Below, in pieces: positions 60,174 through 64,000 of a stretch of DNA of 64,000 nt. Source of the stretch: Candidatus Aalborgiella aggregata (lineage in GTDB: Bacteria; Pseudomonadota; Gammaproteobacteria; Burkholderiales; Burkholderiaceae_C); NCBI GenBank assembly GCA_016705065.1, contig JADIYY010000001.1:124001-188000 (forward strand). Reading direction: 5' to 3'. Both the position numbers and the translations under genes were made by a program. Positions within the stretch are counted from its first letter, which is position 1. Each line of letters starts with the position of its first letter. The notes under the pieces are model-generated. The model was not told where the DNA came from. It made no database searches and worked only from the letters and a program-made list of their open reading frames with translations.

Positions 60174-61241
60174 TCAAAGATTGCTAATGACTTGGCAAGT
60201 CCCGGCCAATGCCAGTGTCAATTCTGCAGCAGGTATCGCTTTACAGCCGTTCACATTTTGACCAGACCACAAAGGCGTGAAGTCAGTGCGTCCCAATTTT
60301 TCAGCCGCGCTGCGTAAAGGAGCGAGAGCAGATGTGGCGAGTGGAAATTCAGGTGCCTTCGCGCTGATAGAACCCAGCTCCTGCATTACGCGGTTCACCA
60401 TGCCTCGTGCGGGGCGACCGGTGAAAAGATTGGTCAACGCAGTGATGTGGGCAGTCGCGCCAACAGTGCAGTTTTGTAATGCGGTGCGGTGCAAAGCACT
60501 GGTAGTAGCTTCAGGGCAGAGCATGTAAGCGGTGCCAATTTGCACGCCAGCCGCGCCCAAGCGCATCGCCGCTGCAACACCATTGGCATCGGCAATGCCG
60601 CCTGCAGCAATCACGGGCACTTTCACGGCTTGCACAATTTGTGGCAACAATGCAAAGGTACCAACTTGCGAATTCAAATCCTTGGTCAAAAACATGCCTC
60701 GGTGCCCACCCGCTTCCAAGCCTTGTGCAATGATGGCATCCACACCGTTTGCTTCTAACCAGCGGGCTTCAGCAACCGTAGTGGCAGACGACAAAATTTT
60801 AGAGCCCCAACTGCGCACACGTTGCATCAAATCTGCAGTGGGCAAACCAAAATGAAAACTCACCACGGGTGGTTTGAAGGCTTCCAACACATCAGCCGCT
60901 TCATGGCTGAATGGGTTGCGACCCGGACCTGTTGGGATGCTGTCCGCATCAATGCCAAATTCAGCGTAATAGGGCGCTAAAGCTTGGCGCCAAGCCGCTT
61001 CGCGTGCAGCATCGGGTGCTGGTGTGGTGTGGCAGAAAAAGTTAACGTTATAGGGCTTGCTGGTACCAGCTTTAATCGCGTTGAGTTCGCTTTGCAAGGT
61101 CTCCAGTGACAACATGGCGCAGGGTAGTGAGCCCAAACCACCCGCATTGCAAACCGCAATCGCCAAGCTGCTGCCTTGTACACCGGCTAAGGGTGCTTGG
61201 ATGATGGGAAGTTCGATGGATAAAAGTTTTTGCAAAGTCAT
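60174..61241 (-). CDS. Nitronate monooxygenase (NMO family)
   Basis: 355 residues with an FMN TIM-barrel: LSIELPIIQAPLAGVQGSSLAIAVCNAGGLGSLPCAM at the start, VVSFHFGLPTADL, the FMN-phosphate region DAIIAQGLEAGGHRG, and VPVIAAGGIADANGVAAAMRLGAAGVQIGTAYMLCPEA. It oxidises alkyl nitronates (toxic propionate-3-nitronate and similar) to carbonyls and nitrite. The family is common in Burkholderiales. Upstream 19 bases lies the YecA-like gene in the same direction. Confidence 0.9.
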   Translation of the reverse strand: MTLQKLLSIELPIIQAPLAGVQGSSLAIAVCNAGGLGSLPCAMLSLETLQSELNAIKAGTSKPYNVNFFCHTTPAPDAAREAAWRQALAPYYAEFGIDADSIPTGPGRNPFSHEAADVLEAFKPPVVSFHFGLPTADLMQRVRSWGSKILSSATTVAEARWLEANGVDAIIAQGLEAGGHRGMFLTKDLNSQVGTFALLPQIVQAVKVPVIAAGGIADANGVAAAMRLGAAGVQIGTAYMLCPEATTSALHRTALQNCTVGATAHITALTNLFTGRPARGMVNRVMQELGSISAKAPEFPLATSALAPLRSAAEKLGRTDFTPLWSGQNVNGCKAIPAAELTLALAGTCQVISNL

Positions 61242-61260
61242 CTGATTTCAAGTTTTCAAA

Positions 61261-62136
61261 TCAATTTGCCCCATGGCACTTTTTGTATTTGCGACCGCTA
61301 CCGCAGTAGCACAGGTCGTTGCGGCCAGGGTCTTGGGTGGTTTTGCGGACTTGCTCGACGCGTGGGCCGATGGATTTCCACAGTTCGCGCAAATCGTATA
61401 CCGCCCAAATCGCTTCACCAAAGACCTCCAACCGTGCTTTGGACATCGAAGGTGGCATGGTGCTGCCGTCTTCAGCCTCGATGACAGAAACCTCGGGTGG
61501 GTCGGTGTCGTCTTCGGTCAACGCGATGATGGCGTTCAAACCATCGTCCAGCCATTGCACCGCCTCTTTGTCCTTGGGTGGCGCCACCCATTCTTCAGGC
61601 CAGCTTTCAACGGCGAACATGAATCCCAAAGCCCACACTTGCCCAAATGCGGGAATGTCTTCATCTGGGTTGTCACGCAAAGCCGTGGCGCGTTCTTCAT
61701 CCGACAGACTCGCCATCACCCCACGTATGTCCAGCACTTGGGGGTAAAAAGCGCGTTCGTCTTCCAAGTCTTTCACATCAGCGTCCAATGATTGGGCAAT
61801 TTCAGCCCAGCGGCGTAAAAAGAGGGCGTTGAAAAGTTGTTCTTGTTCAGGGTTGGCAAATTTGATTTCGCCGTTCTCATCACCATCCAACAACATGGGC
61901 ATGTATTCGCTGGCGGGTATGGGTTTGCGGCAGCAAATCAAAGCTGTCATGAAACCCTCGCAAAATTCCCACTGCGGTGTTTCAGGTGCGCGGGTGCGCA
62001 ACTCGTCCAAAATGTCGTCCAGCATATCAAAGTCGTCAGGGCTCATGGCCTGATCACTGGCAGCGGACAAGCTGGTTTTGTGACTTGTTTCCGCTTTTTG
62101 TGATTTGTTTGATTGTTTGGGTTTGTTTATGGCCAT
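61261..62136 (-). CDS. UPF0149 (YecA) family protein with C-terminal SEC-C zinc motif
   Basis: 291 residues. The YecA helical domain begins near residue 31 (SPDDFDMLDDILDELRTR) and continues through EFCEGFMTALICCRKPIPASEYMPMLL and GQVWALGFMFAVESWPEEW. The C-terminus carries a SEC-C motif (GRNDLCYCGSGRKYKKCHG), which binds zinc and in SecA contacts SecB and ribosomes. Related YecA proteins associate with ribosomes near the SecA site; the role here is inferred from that. The N-terminal 25 residues are Lys/Ser/Gln-rich. Confidence 0.86.
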   Translation of the reverse strand: MAINKPKQSNKSQKAETSHKTSLSAASDQAMSPDDFDMLDDILDELRTRAPETPQWEFCEGFMTALICCRKPIPASEYMPMLLDGDENGEIKFANPEQEQLFNALFLRRWAEIAQSLDADVKDLEDERAFYPQVLDIRGVMASLSDEERATALRDNPDEDIPAFGQVWALGFMFAVESWPEEWVAPPKDKEAVQWLDDGLNAIIALTEDDTDPPEVSVIEAEDGSTMPPSMSKARLEVFGEAIWAVYDLRELWKSIGPRVEQVRKTTQDPGRNDLCYCGSGRKYKKCHGAN

Positions 62137-62275
62137 ATGTGTGTACTGCCTTCATCAGAAGCTGGGTAGTCAAGGATAATTGCGCTAAATCGTAACAGCT
62201 TAACCCAGTTTAAACCAGCCGAGTTGGCGTCAATTGTGAGGCATTTACGAAAAAAAATAAGGTCAGGGAATTGGG

Positions 62276-63824
62276 ATGTTCAAACGCATTAAAAACAAAG
62301 TGACAAATTGGTCGCCAACGCAAATCAAGACCATGGCAGCACAAATGCCCAAAGAATTTCCGCCACGCTATATCGCGCTGGCATGCTGCGGGTTTTTGGT
62401 ACTGCTGAGTTTGTTCACCATCATTGGTTTTGGCGTGGGTTGGCTCACGATCTTGATTGGACTGGTCTTGTGCGCAGTGGGTTACTACGACTTGACGCAA
62501 ACAAAACATGCGGTGCTGCGCAATTACCCGGTAATTGGGCATTTGCGCTACATGCTGGAATACATTCGCCCCGAAATGCGCCAGTATTTTGTGGAAAGTG
62601 ACAAAGAGGCTGCACCGTTTTCACGCGCCCAGCGTTCGCTGGTGTACCAACGAGCCAAAGGCGAATCAGACAAACAGCCTTTTGGCACTCAATTGGACGT
62701 GAAAGCACCGGGTTTTGAATGGATTAACCATTCCATGCAACCCAGCGTTTTGAAGTCGCACGACTTTCGCATCACGATTGGTGGCGAGCAATGCCAACAG
62801 CCCTACAGCGCCAGTATTTTCAATATTTCAGCGCTGAGCTTTGGTGCACTGTCAGCGAATGCGATTTTGGCGCTCAATAAAGGCGCGCAGCAAGGTGGTT
62901 TTGCGCACGACACGGGTGAAGGCTCCATCTCGCAACACCACCGCGTTCATGGTGGTGATTTGATTTGGGAAATAGGCTCCGGCTATTTTGGTTGCCGCAA
63001 CAACGATGGCACTTTCAACGAAAGCGAATTTGCTGACAATGCCAAGTTGCCGCAAGTCAAAATGATAGAAATCAAACTCAGCCAAGGTGCCAAGCCAGGG
63101 CATGGCGGTGTGTTACCAGGCGCGAAAGTCACAGCCGAAATTGCCGCAGCGCGTGGTGTGCCACAAGGGGTGGATTGCATATCACCCGCCAGCCACAGCG
63201 CTTTTAGCACGCCGGTAGAGATGATGCAGTTCATTGACAAATTGCGCAAACTATCGGGCGGTAAACCTACGGGTTTCAAACTGTGCATTGGCCATGCGTG
63301 GGAATGGTTTGCCATGGTCAAAGCCATGTTGCAAACCGGCATCACGCCCGATTTCATTGTGGTTGACGGGGCTGAAGGTGGCACGGGTGCAGCGCCCTTG
63401 TCGCATGATGGCGCTGGGTGCAGACTGGTGCAATTCAGGCCGCGGTTTCATGTTTGCTGTGGGTTGCATTCAGTCGCAAAGTTGCCATACCGGCACTTGC
63501 CCCACAGGTGTCACCACACAAGACCCACACCGCCAACTGGCTTTGGTGGTACCTGACAAAGCGCAGCGTGTGTACCAATACCACGAAGCAACTTTAGAAG
63601 CCCTCAAAGAAATGGTGCAAGCCGCAGGTCTGCAACACCCGCAAGACATCACCGCCTACCACATCAGCCAACGTGTGAACGACAGCGAAGTGCGCCTGCT
63701 GGCCAACGTGGTACCACGTGTGAAAACGGGTTCATTGTTAGACGACAACATCGACGAAGACCACAAAGTGTATAAAAACTATTGGCACAAGGTGAATGCC
63801 GATAGTTTTGCGCTGCATTTATAA
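62276..63824 (+). pseudogene. Glutamate synthase-like FMN-binding protein, internal deletion with frame change
   Basis: The first frame from the ATG at 62276 has two membrane helices (LACCGFLVLLSLFTIIGFG and LTILIGLVLCAVGYYDL) and then the GltB-type FMN barrel: FNISALSFGALSANAILALNKGAQQGGFAHDTGEGS, GAKPGHGGVLPGAKV and FIVVDGAEGGTGAAPL. It then breaks. The second frame continues ALGADWCNSGRGFMFAVGCIQSQSCHTGTCPTGVTTQDP to the normal C-terminus at 63824. In intact relatives about 45 to 50 residues separate GTGAAP from ALGADWC; here only a few remain around 63395-63420, so an out-of-frame deletion of roughly 130 to 140 bases is inferred. FMN site elements are missing; the product is probably inactive unless this is an assembly error. 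Confidence 0.82.
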
Positions 63825-63879
63825 CGCTATATTATTGATAGCAATCTAGGCAATCAATACGCCGGCTACAGCCTATTTT
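63825..63879 (+). repeat. Dispersed palindromic repeat copy 12
   Basis: Forward copy CGCTATATTATTGATAGCAA then TCTAGGCAATCAATACGCCG and GGCTACAGCCTATTTTT. It begins directly after the stop codon of the glutamate-synthase-like gene. Its 3' part forms a small GGCT/AGCC hairpin followed by five T residues, a weak terminator. Confidence 0.85.
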
Positions 63880-63915
63880 TCTATAAATTTTGGTTGTAGT
63901 CAGGTCTGCAAGGGC

Positions 63916-64000
63916 TTAAGCCAACAAATCTGCCAAGCTGCGTGCGATGACTTTGGTGGCACGGCGCAAGTCTTCTAGGACCAAGTTTTCATCCGCGCGT
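63916..64000 (-). CDS. C-terminal tail of an unidentified protein (runs off right edge)
   Basis: Reading the minus strand, the last 28 codons of an open frame end in TAA at 63916-63918, with the sequence RADENLVLEDLRRATKVIA then RSLADLLA. The helical, charged tail looks like real coding sequence, but it is too short to assign a family. The 90-base gap to the left holds repeat copy 12. Confidence 0.55.
   Translation of the reverse strand, partial: RADENLVLEDLRRATKVIARSLADLLA

Noticed and set aside
1..64000. CRISPR arrays, tRNA or rRNA genes, insertion sequences and prophage genes
   Set aside because: No regularly spaced repeats, cloverleaf-like intergenic segments, transposase or phage proteins were recognised; the twelve dispersed repeats are irregularly spaced and lack spacers.

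Overview
The window looks like a stretch of a betaproteobacterial chromosome of order Burkholderiales, most likely Comamonadaceae-like with moderate GC; the genus cannot be fixed from the sequence. The basis is gene content and order: LivFGH-type transporter, dnaX-ybaB-recR, yajC-secD-secF, dprA-LysM-def-fmt, leuB/leuD/leuC next to gltA, and the gltA-sdhE-sdhBADC / GntR / mdh-CoA ester lyase-acnB block. No rRNA, tRNA, CRISPR array, prophage or insertion sequence was seen, and no gene-free stretch exceeds about 250 bases.

Layout. 1-3.7 kb: branched-chain amino-acid type ABC transporter (minus strand, permease cut by the left edge). 3.8-7.7 kb: dnaX, a serine hydrolase, ybaB, recR. 7.9-10.4 kb: a rubrerythrin / Fe-S oxidoreductase / DUF3501 operon. 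10.5-13.2 kb: a small lipoprotein and an Orn/Lys/Arg decarboxylase. 13.5-17.3 kb: NfeD plus stomatin-like protein and two metallopeptidase-fold hydrolases. 17.3-22.2 kb: glmU, yajC, secD, secF. 22.2-27.6 kb: dprA, LysM protein, def, fmt, azlCD. 27.7-32.9 kb: pyk, leuB, a monooxygenase-like gene, leuD, leuC. 33-35 kb: a membrane acyltransferase. 35-45.8 kb: TCA-cycle block. 45.8-47.3 kb: glycosyltransferase and sugar-epimerase-like genes. 47.5-49.5 kb: HdrD/HdrE-like redox pair. 49.6-64 kb: mixed accessory genes (tandem lipoproteins, ettA, SOUL and GlcG-type proteins, Tat oxidoreductase with LysR regulator, nitronate monooxygenase, a broken glutamate-synthase-like gene).

The most unusual signal is a family of twelve short dispersed palindromic repeats (GCTAT..ATAGC hairpin followed by AGGCAATAAATACGCC). 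Eight are intergenic, usually at gene 3' ends, and at least two build an intrinsic terminator. Four lie inside dnaX, glmU, fmt and a citrate-lyase-like gene, and all four are translated in frame. The three reverse-oriented coding copies use the same frame, which is the only one free of stops in the intergenic consensus. In glmU the copy accounts for an insertion of about 17 residues compared with E. coli GlmU. This resembles the protein-invading palindromic elements known from Rickettsia and I do not know of it being described here.

Other points of note: dnaX carries an A9 run placed to give a short gamma form by slippage. sdhC, sdhA and sdhB each carry a single frame break while all neighbours are intact (operon decay or local sequence error). 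The glutamate-synthase-like gene has an internal deletion. Two tandem lipoproteins share a nearly identical N-terminal domain but have diverged C-termini.
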